NCBI GenBank assembly: GCA_015179125.1 | Contig: WHVA01000097.1 | Location: 210,442 to 274,441 of the forward strand | Origin: Gautieria morchelliformis | Lineage: Eukaryota; Basidiomycota; Agaricomycetes; Gomphales; Gomphaceae | DNA length: 64,000 nucleotides | Direction of reading: 5' to 3' | In this document: positions 23,434 to 38,590 of the stretch, piece after piece | How positions within the stretch are numbered: the first letter of the stretch is position 1 | Layout of the letters: every line of letters begins with the position of its first letter | Position numbers and translations under genes: made by a program | Notes under the pieces: model-generated | The model's input: the letters and a program-made list of their open reading frames with translations, nothing else | What the model was told of the DNA's origin: nothing | The model's database searches: none

Positions 23434-24083
23434 CATAGCCAGTGAGTGCGAAGCTGTCGCGTGGTTAGTGGTACGAGGTTCACAGTATGTCTTGGATGGT
23501 GTAAGCTTGAAATTCAACTGTAATTTAATAGAAATACAGCTTGCTATTGACCAAGACTGATGTTGCCAAAGGATACTACTTACCCTTGTCCACGAAAGAA
23601 AGAAATTAATGACAACGTCCTAACAATGGTTTCTGTGTCTCCATCGGCAAGCTTCAGATCTTAAGGTATGGCAGTGCCTCAAGCGCTTGAAACACCGCCA
23701 CACAGTGCCTAGGAGCGCTTAGATCTGGATCCAGTTTGGATGATTCGTGACTCCTTCGAAAAAAACTTGATAGATGTTTCTCTTCCTGAGCTATGGCACT
23801 TGAAGCTTGAAACGCCAAATATCTAGAGACTAACGCTAAGAAATTATCAAACCTTGCCATGGCGGAATGGTAAGGGTAAATTTATGCAGCGACGAAGAGG
23901 TATGGCGCCATACGTATTGTACTAAACATATACCAGACATGCTATGATGAGTCGGATAGCCAAACCATCAGATATACCGCGCCATATACAAGATATAAAC
24001 ATAAGAGATCTACCACGCTGCGGCTAATAATACCCATCTACCGCCCTGTTCTACGGCATCTATTACAAATATGTCTGGAATCC
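23434..24083. other. Intergenic, no supported gene
   Basis: This is the convergent region between the HD-domain gene and DAHP synthase. A 68-codon minus-strand frame (23654-23860) has no recognisable motif. Confidence 0.5.
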
Positions 24084-26219
<2,136 letters not shown>

Positions 26220-26232
26220 GACTGTAGTGGGT

Positions 26233-26640
26233 TCAAAGTTGACTATCGGAGTCAGAGAGCAACGCTTTAAAAAGAGTTTTGTGGCGCTCAGGCACATTCA
26301 ATATGTCAAAACAACCGTAAAGACACGCCCAAGGTACTGACCGCAAATCATGATGGGGCGTTGTGAGGCGTTGCAAGGTCAAGGTACCGGTTGACAGCAA
26401 GATATCGCCTACGTGAGCGCCGGATGGATACTTCCCTCGAGGTGAAAAGTGTATTGGCAGCACGTAATTGTATAATGCTCCTGAAAACATACCCCTTGTG
26501 GCAAAACCTAACACTGCCTTAGACTGCTTTCCTGCTACTATGTTGGTGGCCCACGTTCGAATATCTTTGAGCGTCGACCCCTAGGGTATCGTTTTACCAG
26601 CGGCGTGAATGCCATACACCGGGTAGCCGCCTGACCAGTT
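26233..26640 (-). pseudogene. Unidentified minus-strand coding remnant
   Basis: One frame reads WSGGYPVYGIHAAGKTI, then STLKDIRTWATNIVAGKQSK, VLGFATRGMFSGALYNYVLP and PSGAHVGDILLSTGTLTL, with one in-frame TAG after GKTIP (near 26579-26583). The composition looks like real protein but I do not recognise the family. It lies just upstream of the DAHP synthase start, on the same strand, so it also covers the region where that promoter would be. Confidence 0.3.
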
Positions 26641-28940
26641 TGGCATTTCACCCTAGATTCGTCATCTTAAGCTCATCAAAATTTGGTAAGCGTTGTCCCG
26701 TCCTCAATTTGATTTCTCACAGGTATTCAACGTGTACACATTACATACCCTCCAAAATTTGACCAGTAGATGCCGGATTTCTACAGATGTAATGCTAGAC
26801 TAGTTCATACTCAGGTGTGTTCACGAATGCTGCAGGAAACGAGTACTATCTTTGTAACACAGAATAATTGGTTGGATTTATTCACGGCCATCAATATCTG
26901 CATTGCCGTGACCTAGCGCCTCAATGTGCTGGCAACTGTATAACGCCCTGACTACCACCACCTCGGGGCGTGGGCTTTGGAACTATACGGAGCGATGGCG
27001 CGCGTTGTCGCAGCTATACACAGGGTTGTTTATACCATATGTGGGCCCGGGGCATCCGGGTTCAACGATTTCGTGCCTAGTCACTGGCTGGGTAAAATGT
27101 TACTGACCGCGTACTTGCATCGACACATCATGGATTGATCAAGTCTCGATTGGATGACCTGTTTCAGCTACAGTATGGGAAGCCCTGGTATTTTGCTCCT
27201 GTTATTGCTACTGTTATTGACCCTACTATTAGAATTTGAAGGCGACGGTAGCGTGCACGCTCGGACACGTTTGTTCGCCGTGATACTCATAACACGTATT
27301 ATTCAAATCGTTATCGGCTGGCGCCGCCCCCTTTCCCGGAACAGCATATCTTGCTTCACCGCCTTGCAAACGCTTCTCCGAAATATCCGACCCCAAGCAT
27401 GTTGCATTGGGCCATGTTTTGTAGCGACCGCGCTATGTCACAGGCCATATTGACCGGTAACTGATTCCCGGTATCTCATGTTGATAACTATGACCATATA
27501 TGACACGCCTGTCGTGTATAACTGGCGACGTTTATATTCGGTCTCTTCGACACCGTGTACTTTCGGATACAGACGGGGATTCCGGTCGGTGTCCTAGGCA
27601 CAATTAATTTCTGTAAGTACATCCACCAACATACGTCTGCCAAAAACCCTCGAATCTTGAGAAGATTGCATCCAAATCCAGACAGCGACAGGTGGTGCCG
27701 TGGATAGTTCCTGTGCAAGAGACGATGGAAACATAGAAGGCCAGAAGCAAAAGACTGCGTGTTGTGTAACCAGAAAGGAGGTGGGACGACCGACGCTCGA
27801 CCTGTTCGCGGATTGCTACCGTAACCAATCCTGAGCGGCAGTAGACATATGCGCCCGGTCACAAGGTATGCTAATTGTCCATGATTACCGTGTCTATCTG
27901 GAGACAGTCTGCGTCTACGACGTGATGTGAGACTTGTAGTATAGAAATTTTGTAGCCTGTTGCATTAACGGAACGGACGAGGACTAGGTCTATATGAGGT
28001 CAACGCTGTCCTGGTTTGGATGTGTTGTTGGCACGGATGCAGTGAGCCTCACTAGCTTGTGGAGTTGCCACAAGCGTTCACAGCCATGTGGTTCTGGAAG
28101 CCGCCAGCCCAATGGGGAATGAATGTCTCGACCGAGATGGCTTGGTGAATTTCTCGCGAAACGAAGTGGATATTCTGCTTTCGAACTGCCCCGGTGATCA
28201 GTGCGACACTCACCTTGTACAGCAGTGCAAATGCCATCGAGTCAGATGAGTGGGCTTTACACTCCTTTCCTTTAACACCGCAGTCCCCCTATGTCATGGT
28301 TCGACAGGCCATCCGAGGTCTGAAAGCTTACTCTAGACCAGTATGGCATAATCGATCGGCGTGGCCCTCTGCTACGCGGTATAGCAGCAATCGTTTCTTC
28401 CGTGCGACTGACAATCGTCCTCAAATATAGTCCCGCCCGAGGCCCTTCCTCTGCCCCATCGCTGCCCTCTGAATAAGGCTTAAGTGCTATAAGCAGCTGG
28501 AGCCCATAAAAGAGAAAATATGTAGATGAGCCTTAGAGTGCTCCGGCACTTGTCTTGCAGTGATAGGGCTGCTCGTGCCAGCCAACTTGACCTTGGTGCG
28601 TGTTAATTCTCATTCTCCTGGGATGTCTGATTTAATCTCATGGGCACCCGCAGGTACATTTTGGCGCACACGGTATAGTCACGATACCCTATGGCAAGGA
28701 CATTCCCTTTGGGTATACGGTCGTAATAATGCCATGTATGCCGTTTTAGCACTGATTGCGATGGCGTATAATATATTAACAGTACAATCTTGGTACTTAT
28801 TTGCGAGATTTTTCTGATGAAAGTGGCAGCGTCATCGTCATTTCCAAGATATTGAGATCAAGAGATCTTCCCGCTCGTGCCAGCCAAAGTGGCAGCATCA
28901 TCGTCATTTCCAAGATATTGAGATCGAGAGATCTTCACAT
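26641..28940. other. Decayed region, no supported gene
   Basis: Scattered short frames. 28052-28237 minus (SREIHQAISVETFIPHWAGG) looks protein-like but could not be extended or named. 28560-28817 plus contains WVYGRNNAMYAVLALIAMAY, faintly like a DUF6533 membrane segment. A 70-bp tandem duplication (cagcgtcatcgtcatttccaa... and cagcatcatcgtcatttccaa...) lies at about 28828-28940. Confidence 0.4.
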
Positions 28941-29084
28941 GGTGTGAGAACGAGCGCGGCGACAAGACGCGTCATCACGCGTCGACGGGGTGGCGAACAG
29001 TGCCATCCACCAATCGCCACTAGCGTGCACCACCACGCGATGGTGCTCGGCCATGCCGACTGATGGCTGGCCACGGCCGGCCCA

Positions 29085-29445
29085 GTACCCACGCGGCGAT
29101 CGACGCGCGCTTGAACTGGACGCCGGGAACACCGTGTCGGAGCTGTAGTGCCAAGGCTTCGATGGCAGCCAAGTATGGAGTGCCGTGCGGCCTCGGACAC
29201 TGCGAACAATGAAAAACGTTTAGGCGTGACAGTACCGTAAGTCCACGATCATTTTGCGATGTCTATTGCATATTGACTCTTGGGAGTCTTGGCCATCGAG
29301 AACAGACTTTGAAATGCGTCGTGAAACTCGTTGTCGATAAGGATATCCAGAGCACTGCGTTAATTCCGAGAGGTAATACTGCCTCGTGGAATGAGCCATT
29401 ATATTTGTGCGTTTAATTCCAGTGTTATTGTCTCAATGTGATTGT
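29085..29445. repeat. Diverged repeat pair E, copy 1
   Basis: Shares gatcgacgcgcgctt, gtaagtccacgatca, gataaggatatccag, and ttccagtgttattgtctca blocks, in the same order, with about 38112-38590. The pair differs by several indels. A minus-strand frame (LDILIDNEFHDAFQSLF) is readable across the shared part but its family is unknown. Confidence 0.6.
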
Positions 29446-29809
29446 ACCGACGTATGTATCGAATTCGTAGACGCCACGAAAAATAAAGCAATAAACAGGG
29501 CAGCCGGTTGAGTGTGGTATGCTAAACCCGGCTCCAAGGCCGTTCATGAGAACGGGATGGAACATATTACTAGATGACATTTGTGACCTCGGTGGTTAAT
29601 AAAAGTTACCTTGAGAGTGAAATAGCCTGACAGGTTCCGGGGGAGGGTGGTATTGCGCGCTAATCCAACGTGGAGAAGTGCGGAGCAAAGTCGTCACGTG
29701 ATTTGCTGTCGCATTGTTAGTTTACATAAACATCTCATTCGGGCGCCGTGCGTGCGACCCCGCATGATATGCCACTGCGTCTGCATGATCTGGCCCCGGG
29801 TCCGGGAAC

Positions 29810-29965
29810 GCATCCGCGTCAGTAGAGACGCCGGCCTTGAACTGGGGTTGCGTGTCTCTCGAAATGTAGCTCAGGCTGAGACTGGGAGTAGAGTACCTGC
29901 ACTGCGAAACATTGCTCAACTCCCCCAAATGGTGACCACTGGCAGATTCTCTCATGGCAGAGAAC
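29810..29965. repeat. Repeat pair F, copy 1
   Basis: gtcagtagagacgccggcc through ctgggagtagagtacctgc to tggtgacca is repeated at about 32217-32360 at high similarity. No gene recognised in it. Confidence 0.6.
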
Positions 29966-30517
29966 TTGGTCACCAGTGGCGGGACTTCTGTACTGTGATG
30001 GAACTGGATGACGTCCTTGAGCGTGAGCGATAGAGGAAGTCAATGGCCTTGAGCACCGAGGTAGTGATTGTGATTGAACGAGTGAGGGAGAGTGTAGGCG
30101 GAGACAGCTGCTCGCTACATTGAGCTATAGTCTCGTTCGCCGGCACAGGCACGCGCACAGACTGAGACAAAAATGACACAAGATTCGAGACTCGACACAC
30201 AGACAGCCACCCCGGGCCAATAGTGTTGCACCCGCACCATTCTAAGTTGAGCTAATATCTATTGGTAGCAAAATTACTCTTATGAATCCTACCCGTGTTT
30301 GGCCCGGATGTATGCGTGGGTGAGTCCGAATGGGTACTCACCAATTCGAATTTCACCCACGCGTACATTTCGACCGATAACGCCGAAGGGGTGGGCAGTT
30401 CAGAGTGCTTACAAGCCGGGCGCCACCACAGCAGGCAAGTGATCGCTTCCCCGTGTAACTTATAATGAATGCTCTCGGTTTCCTGGAGCGGATACAAGAC
30501 AAGGAGGCACGCAGACT

Positions 30518-30716
30518 GATCCGGGTCAGAGCAGCAGAGTGCAATTCTGGCATTCGGTTTCATGAGACATAACGCAGGCCACAATACGTAATGAAAGCGA
30601 ATATCTGGTTCGGAGGAGGCATTAAGATGTATCCGGGTCAAAGCAACAGATGGCAATTTAGGGACACAGAAGCTGGAGACATAACACAGGCCACCTCATG
30701 AAACCACATACAAAGC
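30518..30716. repeat. Tandem duplication (~110-bp unit)
   Basis: Two diverged copies: atccgggtcagagcagcagagtg...gagacataacgcaggccac and atccgggtcaaagcaacagatgg...gagacataacacaggccac. No coding content supported. Confidence 0.6.
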
Positions 30717-31345
30717 GAACCTCTGCCTCCGTTTGTAAACTTATCCACACGGGCTGGTTTGCCAGTGGCCGAGCAGGGGTCAGAGCATTGGTATTCATGA
30801 GGGGACTGCGCAAGTCAAGGAGCCAACGTCCATAAGACCAACACGATGGTCACCCAAGGACGGCCCACAACGGCGCAGGTGTAGCGAGGCATGAGTTTGC
30901 CGCGCAAGGGCGGAAGCAGCGCAAAGATAGAGGTCTCCATATTGCGCTGAGAGATAGCAAGTAGTTAATAAATAGATCCCACACTTAGAATACACGAATA
31001 TTAGCAGACCTCGGTTCATGATGGCGGCATTAACTGAGCTTTTGGACACAACGTTGTGACATTGAGACAGATCGAGCAGTTACCGTATCGAGGTCCTTCT
31101 GGGCAGGGACGGAATGAAAGTGTAACTGCCGGCCAAGCCGTACGTGGCAATAAGGGGGGAGCATCGCAAACCCGGCTATCTATGTCTTCACGACGGAACT
31201 TCACTAAGGTAACAAGCGGAAACACCAATAATGGTATCTTCTCCGAGTTTAGTAGAGAAGGCCGAAGCATATACACAAAGGAACAGCTGCCACCCAGACG
31301 CAAGCTGACAACTCTCGATCGCAGTATTGGAAGATCGTTATAGGT

Positions 31346-32113
31346 TCAGAGATGTTCCCAAAAGTTCCACATCCATTGCGGCTCTGTGTCCAGAGCAATG
31401 TCCTCAATCGCTGCTCTGAGCATGCACGTCCAACAGACAGTCGCGTCACGTTTTCCGAAGAGAGAGATCTTGCTTGTGACTACGTTGAACGTATCGCCTT
31501 TCTTAGGTATTCGGATAATAGAATACTCTAGGCTTTGAAGAGTATCGACGCCGCGCAGCACTGTGTTTGAATGGCCATTCCTCCTGAAATTTTCGTTTTA
31601 TCTTGTCCTGTATCCCACTCCTGCGACTGCCCCAGAAGTACCAAATAGAAGAGAAATAACGCGAAAATTGCAGGTCGAGAGTGTCCTACAATGGATAATG
31701 GAGTGCTGTTAGAGGGTCGAGCTGAGACTGCGTGATATGCGTACCTTGCTTTATCATGCAGATGCTTCTGCGGTCGGCCGAGAGCCTTCCATCCTTCCAC
31801 TCATCGACACAGTTCTCGGTCCGGGCCAAATTGGTCAGCGCAAGTAGTAGCTTGCTTGTGCTGCGCGGCGTCGATACTCTTCAAAGCCTGGAGAATACCC
31901 AAGAAAGGCGATACGTTCAACGTAGTCACTGTGTTTGAATGGCCAATCCTCCTGAAATTTTCGTGTAATCTTGTCCTGTATCCCTTCTATTTGGTACTTG
32001 TGCAAGAGTCGCAGGATACTCACTACTGCGACTCCCGCATCAGTACCAAATAGAAGAGAAATATTATTCTCGCAATCGATCATTAAGATCGAAGAATAGG
32101 AACGTATGGACAT
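31346..32113 (-). pseudogene. BTB-type protein pseudogene with duplication and local inversion
   Basis: The upstream part (31835-32113, minus) reads VVSILRLLHKYQIEGIQDKI, FQEDWPFKHSDYVERIAFLG, a layout typical of the helical region after the BTB domain in Agaricomycete proteins. A second partial copy lies at 31346-31610 and ends KRDATVCWTCMLRAAIEDIA. Between the copies, the ~75-100-bp block encoding ERIAFLGYSPGFEEYRRRAAQ at 31863-31936 appears in the opposite orientation at about 31463-31555. The normal BTB core was not found. Confidence 0.5.
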
Positions 32114-32554
32114 ACAGGGAGGCAGAGGGGATCGAGGAGTGGTCTAAAGCGCGGGCAACATCTGGGACTCAGAGGTGTGAGTCAGGACCGAGCTTGAATA
32201 TATGTCTATGGGCGGCAGCGTCAGTAGAGGCGCCGGCCTTGAACTGGGGTCGCGTGTCTGTTCAAATGGAGCTCAGCCTGAGAGCTAATAGGATGACTGG
32301 GAGTAGAGTACCTGCACTGAGAAACATTACTCGACTCCCCATAATGGTGACCAGGTTCTCTCATCGGATGGAGTCGGAGCATGAGGCTAGCACAGCCAAA
32401 GCTGCCCCGAAAAAGAAAGCCGCTAATAACCGGTAGGTGCCATTTTGGAGTTCAAGAACAGCTGCCGTATATTAACATAGCCATAGCTTAGTTGAATCCA
32501 TAAATGATAAAGGAAATGGAGATGCGACTGGTCCGGCATGTCCGAGGTTGTGGA

Positions 32555-33605
32555 GAATAAATTGGGGTCGACGCCGCCAGAGCCGTACCCCGACGCGGGT
32601 ACGGCTCCGGCGGGGTCGACCCCGTATTTACCACACGCTCGCACATCCCGGCCCCGTCGGGTCTCCACAAACCTCACGTCCCCCTAAACACCAATCCCAC
32701 CAAGTCGCCGCCATGTTCAGTCCTCGAGGGGCCAACGACACGCTGCGGGGCGCTGGCTCGGCCTGAAGAGGACAGTTGGCGCGGGTCACGGCGGGAATGG
32801 CGGGTGGGTAGCACACGGGGAGGAAACGACTAGATGAATCAGACTCGGGAGTGAAACTCGGCGGCACAGTGCAGACGCCACGAACCTCACGTACTCTCAC
32901 CTCACTACGTCCGCGTTCCCACCATCCCTACTGATCAGTCCTGAAAGGGCCAGCGACAGCTGCAGGGTGCTGGTTACGGCCTGAAGACGACAGTCAGCGC
33001 GGGTCATGGCGGGCGCGGGGCATGAAAGTGTAGCAAGGAGACGACGACGACGAAACGCAGCGGATGCGTGGCTGGTGCCTGTCCGAGGGTGTGGAGAATA
33101 AATTACGGTCGACGCCGCCAGCGGCTCTGGAGGGGTCGAACGCAACTTATTTACCACACGCTCAGACATCCCGGCCCCGTCGCGTCTCCACAAACCTCAC
33201 GTCTCCCTAAACACCAATCCCACGACGTGGCCGCCACGTTCAGTCCTCGAGGGGGAAACGACACGTTGCGGCGCGCTGGCTCGGCCTGAAGAGGATAGTC
33301 GGCGCGGGTCACGGCGGGAATGGCGGGTGGGTAGCACACGGGGAGGAGACGACTAAATGAATCAGACTCGGGAGTGAAACTCGACGGCACCGTGCTGACG
33401 CCATGAACCTCACGTACTCCCATCTCATTACGTCTACGTCCACCGACTCCACATTTGATCAGTCCTCAAGGAGCCAGCGACAGCTGCAGGGTGCTGGTCA
33501 CGGCCTGAAGACGACAATCAGCGCGGGTCATGGCGGGCGCGGGGCATGAGCGTGTAGCAAGGAGACGGCGACGACGAAACGCAGCGGATGCGGGGCTGGT
33601 GCCAG
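32555..33605. repeat. Tandem segmental duplication (~530-bp unit x 2)
   Basis: 32566-33060 and 33108-33600 are two closely similar copies, sharing gtttaccacacgctc-like, tcagtcctcgaggg, gcgggtcacggcgggaatgg and cgacgacgaaacgcagcgga blocks. Frames on both strands are broken differently in the two copies, so coding is unlikely. Copy 1 starts with a near-perfect inverted repeat at about 32565-32625 (half gagccgtaccc / gggtacggctc). Confidence 0.75.
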
Positions 33606-35020
33606 GGTCGAGGCGGTGTGCGGAGCTGGCGCGGGCGCAAAGCGTAAGGGCTAGTCGAGCGCCGCAAGGCGCCGCCCCTAGGGCAAGATGACCTTCGCAG
33701 TCCTGACGAAGACGTGGCGGCCGCACTTGCCGTCGTCAGAACAGCGGTATGGAATCTAAGCGGACTAGGGGAGCGGGGCGTGGGGCGTGGGGGAGGTGGT
33801 ACGACGATTCTAGCGAGACGGGCCAGGGTTAAGTACCAGCGGAGTGAATGGGGATAATAATAGCAGGCACTGACCTGGGCAGTGCATGGGTGACTGGATA
33901 CGAGGGTGACGGATGGGTCAACGTTTAAGCTTGACCGAGTAGGGAGTAAGGTGGCGTGCATGGCTGCGGAAGAGGGAGGTAAGCCATTGTACAGCATGAT
34001 TTATCGTCAGGGGAGGGACGTGGTGGCCAGAAAGCTTCGCTTCGCGGGCTGTACTGTCAGCTGACGCGGGACGTGCCGGCAATGCTATGGAGCGAGATTG
34101 ATGTAATAGAAAAGAGAATATCCTCAGCCACGCGCGTCGTTCCGTGAATGGTCCCGTAGACACCAAATCTTCCAAGCACGAGGTGTGGTGCATTGAGACG
34201 TTTGGATATCTGCGCCCGGCATTGTCTAGACGGGCGTAGAGTCAGGACGGTGCGTCCGCGGTCTTCCGTACGGTATCATATCATGAGCGGCTCGATTCGA
34301 CGATGGGCGGAGAAGCGTGTGGCCGAATGCTGAAGTTTCATGCAGACCTGGGGATTCTGGGTGTGAACGGTGTTTGTTACTAAGGGCTTTGGGGGGTGTT
34401 CGGTAGGCACTGCCGGCACGGTGGCCGTAAAGCTTCGCTGCGCGAGTGTTCATGTGACTGTGATCGGTATGCATGGGACATTTAGGTTGAGCGATATCGA
34501 TGGAATAAGGAATGAAATTTGTTAAGCCAGGTGTTCGGCACAGACGGATTTGGAGGCGTATTCCATTGAGGCAGTTGGATATCTGCTCCCGGCAGGATCT
34601 AGATGAGCCTAGAGCTATGACAGTGCGCCCGCAGCATTCCGTACTGTATCATGGGTCGATGATACGCGCCGAGAAGCGAGTGTTCATGCCTCGGGGATTA
34701 GCGTATATTCGCGGGTGCTCATCCCGGACGTGCTGGCTGAAAACCTTGGCTTCCCGATGCTATTGTGGGGCGTGTAGGTAAGTAATCGACTGCTTGATGG
34801 AATGAAAAAGGAAATCAGCCAAGCACCGTGACAATGGGTGTTCCAGATTACAATAGGCCGATCGGGTCATCCTCGGCCTGCCGGTATCCGAGGGGCGTCT
34901 CTCTTCCGCAAACTTCCCCCACAAGCGGCACCCCACCTAACCCCTCTGCCCACGCGCAGCCTCCCAAGCCATGCCCGCGCCCGCGCAGAGCACCCCTGCC
35001 CCACCGCATCTCATCTCCTC
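33606..35020. other. GC-rich decayed region with a diverged ~410-bp duplication
   Basis: About 34018-34320 and 34425-34690 share aaagcttcgct, ggatatctgc, ccggca, cgagaagcg(t/a)gtg blocks; a third, weaker copy lies near 36895-37020. No gene could be supported. Confidence 0.45.
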
Positions 35021-35026
35021 ATTCTG

Positions 35027-36370
35027 TCAGTCCTCCACACCTCGCCATCCTACCTTCTGCCACCCAGCAGCCGACAGCGACAGCTACGGACGCCGCCTAT
35101 CAAGCCCTCGTCGCCAGTCTTCCTGACCCAGGCGCAGGCCTCAATCGCCTGGAGTGGCATTCCTCACTGCCTGGCAGCCAGGGTTGCGAGGTCCCACGGA
35201 ACCGTCTGCACGACGTGAAACACAGACACGCATCTGGGCGCGCAAGCCCGCGCGCACCGGCCCCAGCACGCGCGGCCGTCGCCATACGCAATGAGGGCAG
35301 AGTACGCGCGCGCCGCCCCACCGCATCCACTTACCTCCTCAGTCAGTCCTCCACATCTCGCCGTCCTACCTTGCGCCATCCAGCAGCGGACAGCGGACCT
35401 ACGAATGCCGCCTATCAAGCCCTCGTCGCCAGCCTTCCCGACTCAGGCGCAGGACGCAGGCGCCTGGAGTGGCATTCCTCACTGCCTGGCAGCCAGGGTT
35501 GCGAGGTCCCACGGAACCGTCTGGACGACGTGCACATGCCCGCAACACAGACACGCATCTGGGCGCGCAGAAGTACCACGCAAGCCCACGCGCACCGGCC
35601 TCAGCGCGCGCGGCCGTCGCCATACGCAATGAGGGCAGAGTACGCGTCTCCCGCTCCACTGCATCCACTCACCTCCTCACCCAGTCAGTCCTCCACACCT
35701 CGCCGTCCTACCTTGCGCCATCCAGCGGCGGACAGCGCAGCTACGGACGCCGCCTATCAATCCCTCGTCGCCAGTCTTCCCGACCCAGGCGTAGGCCCCA
35801 ATCGACTGGAGTGGCATTCCTCACTGCCTGGCAGCCAGGGTTGCAAGGTCCCACGGAATCCGTCTGGCCGACGTGCACATGCCCGCAACACAGACACGCA
35901 TCTGGGCGCGCAAGCCTACGCGCACCGGCCCCAGCACGCGCGGCCGTCGCCATACGCAATGAGGGCAGAGTACGCGCACGCCGCCCCATCGCATCCCCTT
36001 ACCTCCTCACCCAGTCGGTCCTACCCTCCGCCAACCAGCAGGGCATAGCGCAGCCGCGGACACCACCCTCCCTCCGTCACCCAGCAGTGCACCGCACAGC
36101 CGCCGACGCGCCTACTCCTCCGCCGCCCAGAAGCGCACAGAGCAGCTGCGGATCCCGCCCATCGCGCCCTCGTTGCCGTGCAATCGTCCCGGCCCGCGGC
36201 CCCGGGCTAATTACTTGAGTGTGGCGTGGCCTTGCTCATCCGCGTGGCAGCCACTGCCAGTTCTACTATGCAAGGCAAGCCCACACGCGGCCGTCGCCAT
36301 ACGCAATGAGGGCAGAGTACGCGCGCCCCACCCCACCGCAATCCACCCACCAGTCAGTCCTCCGCACCTC
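35027..36370. repeat. Long tandem array, ~316-341-bp unit, about four copies
   Basis: Units start with tcagtcctccacacctcgcc at about 35027, 35343, 35684, then more diverged at 36012 and 36352. Each includes ctggagtggcattcctcact, ctggcagccagggttgc and cgccatacgcaatgagggca. A 406-codon open frame crosses the array, but the same unit is read in different frames in successive copies, which argues against coding. Weaker relatives continue to about 37150. Confidence 0.8.
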
Positions 36371-38111
36371 GCCGCTCTACTCTTCGCCACCCAGCAGCTG
36401 CGGACGCCGCCTCTCGCGGTTGCAATATCCCAACAGCCGCCGCCCACACACAGGTCACACAGGTCATATTCGAATACACCCCCGTTCCCACCCCAGTCCT
36501 CCGCACCTCCTCGCCGACCGACCCAGCGCTCCCCACGCACGTCCACATCGCCGGCCGCCCGCCGTCACCCAGCAGTGCAGGGTGCAGCTGCGGACGCCGC
36601 CTATCGCACCCTACGCCATGCGATGTTCCCGACACTGGCCTTGCTCCTCCGCGTGGCAGCCAGAGTTCCGGTATCCCAACGCGCGCAGCTAGCCGCGCCG
36701 ATGTTGACGTGCCCGCCCGTGCACAGGTCGTTTCGAATACGAACACGCGGCCGGGGCGGCAGGATGATCAGGCACTCCCATACGCGTACGTGTACGCACA
36801 GGCGTGGACGTGCGGCAGATGCAGACATCAGATGCAGACGCAGACGGAGCACGCCCGGCCGTCGCGACACGCGAGGAGGCTTTTTTGGTCAACGAGATCT
36901 GCGCAGGGCGTCATCTAGACGAGGCGCGTAGAGTTAGAGACGGTGCTTCTGGCGATCTGCAGAGCTTCCTTAGGGTCTCTGTCGTGTGATGAGCGGCTTG
37001 ATGCGATGGGCGGAGTGGGCGGAGAGACGAGTGCGGGCCCGGTCCTCCGTACCTCTGCACCCTCACCTTCACCCGGTCAGCCCTGGGCGCCTCGCCGTCC
37101 TACCCGCCGTCGGTCAACCAGTAGTGCACAGTGAAGCTGCGGACGCCGGCCGCCTATCGCGCCCTCGTCGCCGTGCAATCCCTGCCCAGACATGCCCGCA
37201 ATACAAACTCGACTGAGGGCCCGTGGAAAGACAAGGGGACTCACTCCATACGCATACGCACAGGTCCGGACTTGCGGCAGGTGCAGGCGCAGATGCAGCC
37301 CGCCCAGCCGTCCGTGCGGTCGGGACGCGCAATGCCGCGTGTTGGTCCAGGACGTCCGCGTTAGATGAGTGAGTTTCTGCAGCGTTGATGACGGGGTAAT
37401 ATTTAGGGAGCGACGCAAGCGTCTGCAGCCTGAAGCCTTGTAGGTCTGAATGTCCACGGTGATGATGGGTGGCACGAAAGGCATTGGGGGGTGTTAGGTG
37501 GGTATTCGAACTGTGCACGGCATCTCAACTATTCATCCGTGGATCAAGCCGTGGGATGTAGTGGCAAAGTTCGGCGATGCGTGCGCGTGAACGTGAAAGC
37601 TGCCATAGTGCACGTGGGGCTGGGCTTCGAGGTGCGATTTTGCGGGCACTTTTTGCAATGACCAGTCCTGAGGTTGAGAGCCAGGAGGTTGGTGGGTTGG
37701 AGGACGAACGCTTCTATTCTCATGGGATGGAGTCGGACCCGAGTACGTGGAAGCGTGCAGGGGCTGTACAATGTACACGTAACACACGCCGCAAAGAAAC
37801 GGGACTAACCTCAGAATTACAAAAACCGTCACGTGGCCTAGCGAGTTGAGCGAGTGTGGAAGCGCTGTCAGCCTGTCCTTGGCATGGCAGTAACGCAGGG
37901 GCGCACGCAGCGTGCCAGGATGTGCCGCGGTTCCGGTAGAACCTGCAGTCCGTGGGTACCAGGAGGCCAGGTGCTGTTAAACCTGATTCGCAGCGGCGGG
38001 GTCGAGGAGAGGAGCAGCGTTGCCGGATGGACGAGTGGAGCAGATATCACACATTGGGATCGAGGATTAGAGACGGTGGTTTATGCAGTGTGTGTCCGTG
38101 TGGCCCACGTG
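36371..38111. other. GC-rich decayed region, no supported gene
   Basis: Contains weak relatives of the upstream tandem array and of the 34.0-34.7 kb duplication. Long frames occur on both strands because of base composition, without recognisable motifs. Confidence 0.45.
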
Positions 38112-38590
38112 ACGATCGACGCGCGCTTCTGGACGCCGAGAACGCTGCCATGTCTTCGATGACAGGTCCGAAGTACGCCGTGCCATACGGCGCCTCTCGT
38201 CGTCTTTCTCCGACCACCCACCTCGAACACCACGAACAATGAACAACGTTAAGGGCAACGAGGGCACGGTAGCGTAAGTCCACGATCACTTCTCTAGTGA
38301 GCCAACTGTTCACACTCTCCCCGAAGTATGCCTGCAGCAGTCAAAATTGCAGGAAAGGCTCTTTCGTTTGCGCTATCTATTGTATACTGACTCTTGGCGA
38401 CGGCAACAGATTTGAGATGCACCCATCTTCCCGATGTCACTGTTCGGCAAACGTCCTAGTCACTGCTTCGTGAAACTCCTCGTCGATAAGGATATCCAGA
38501 AGACTGCGTTAGCTGCGAGAGGCAATACTGCCTGGTGGAATAAGCCATTCTCTTTGTGCGTGTAATTCCAGTGTTATTGTCTCAATGTGA
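38112..38590. repeat. Diverged repeat pair E, copy 2
   Basis: Matches 29085-29445 in order with indels. It runs directly into the C2-domain gene fragment. Confidence 0.6.

Noticed and set aside
27154..27453. Leu-rich plus-strand frame resembling a signal peptide
   Set aside because: A run of Leu from ctgttattgctactg repeats; no family features before or after it.
34828..36048. 406-codon open frame
   Set aside because: It crosses a tandem array whose unit is read in different frames in successive copies; composition explains the lack of stops.
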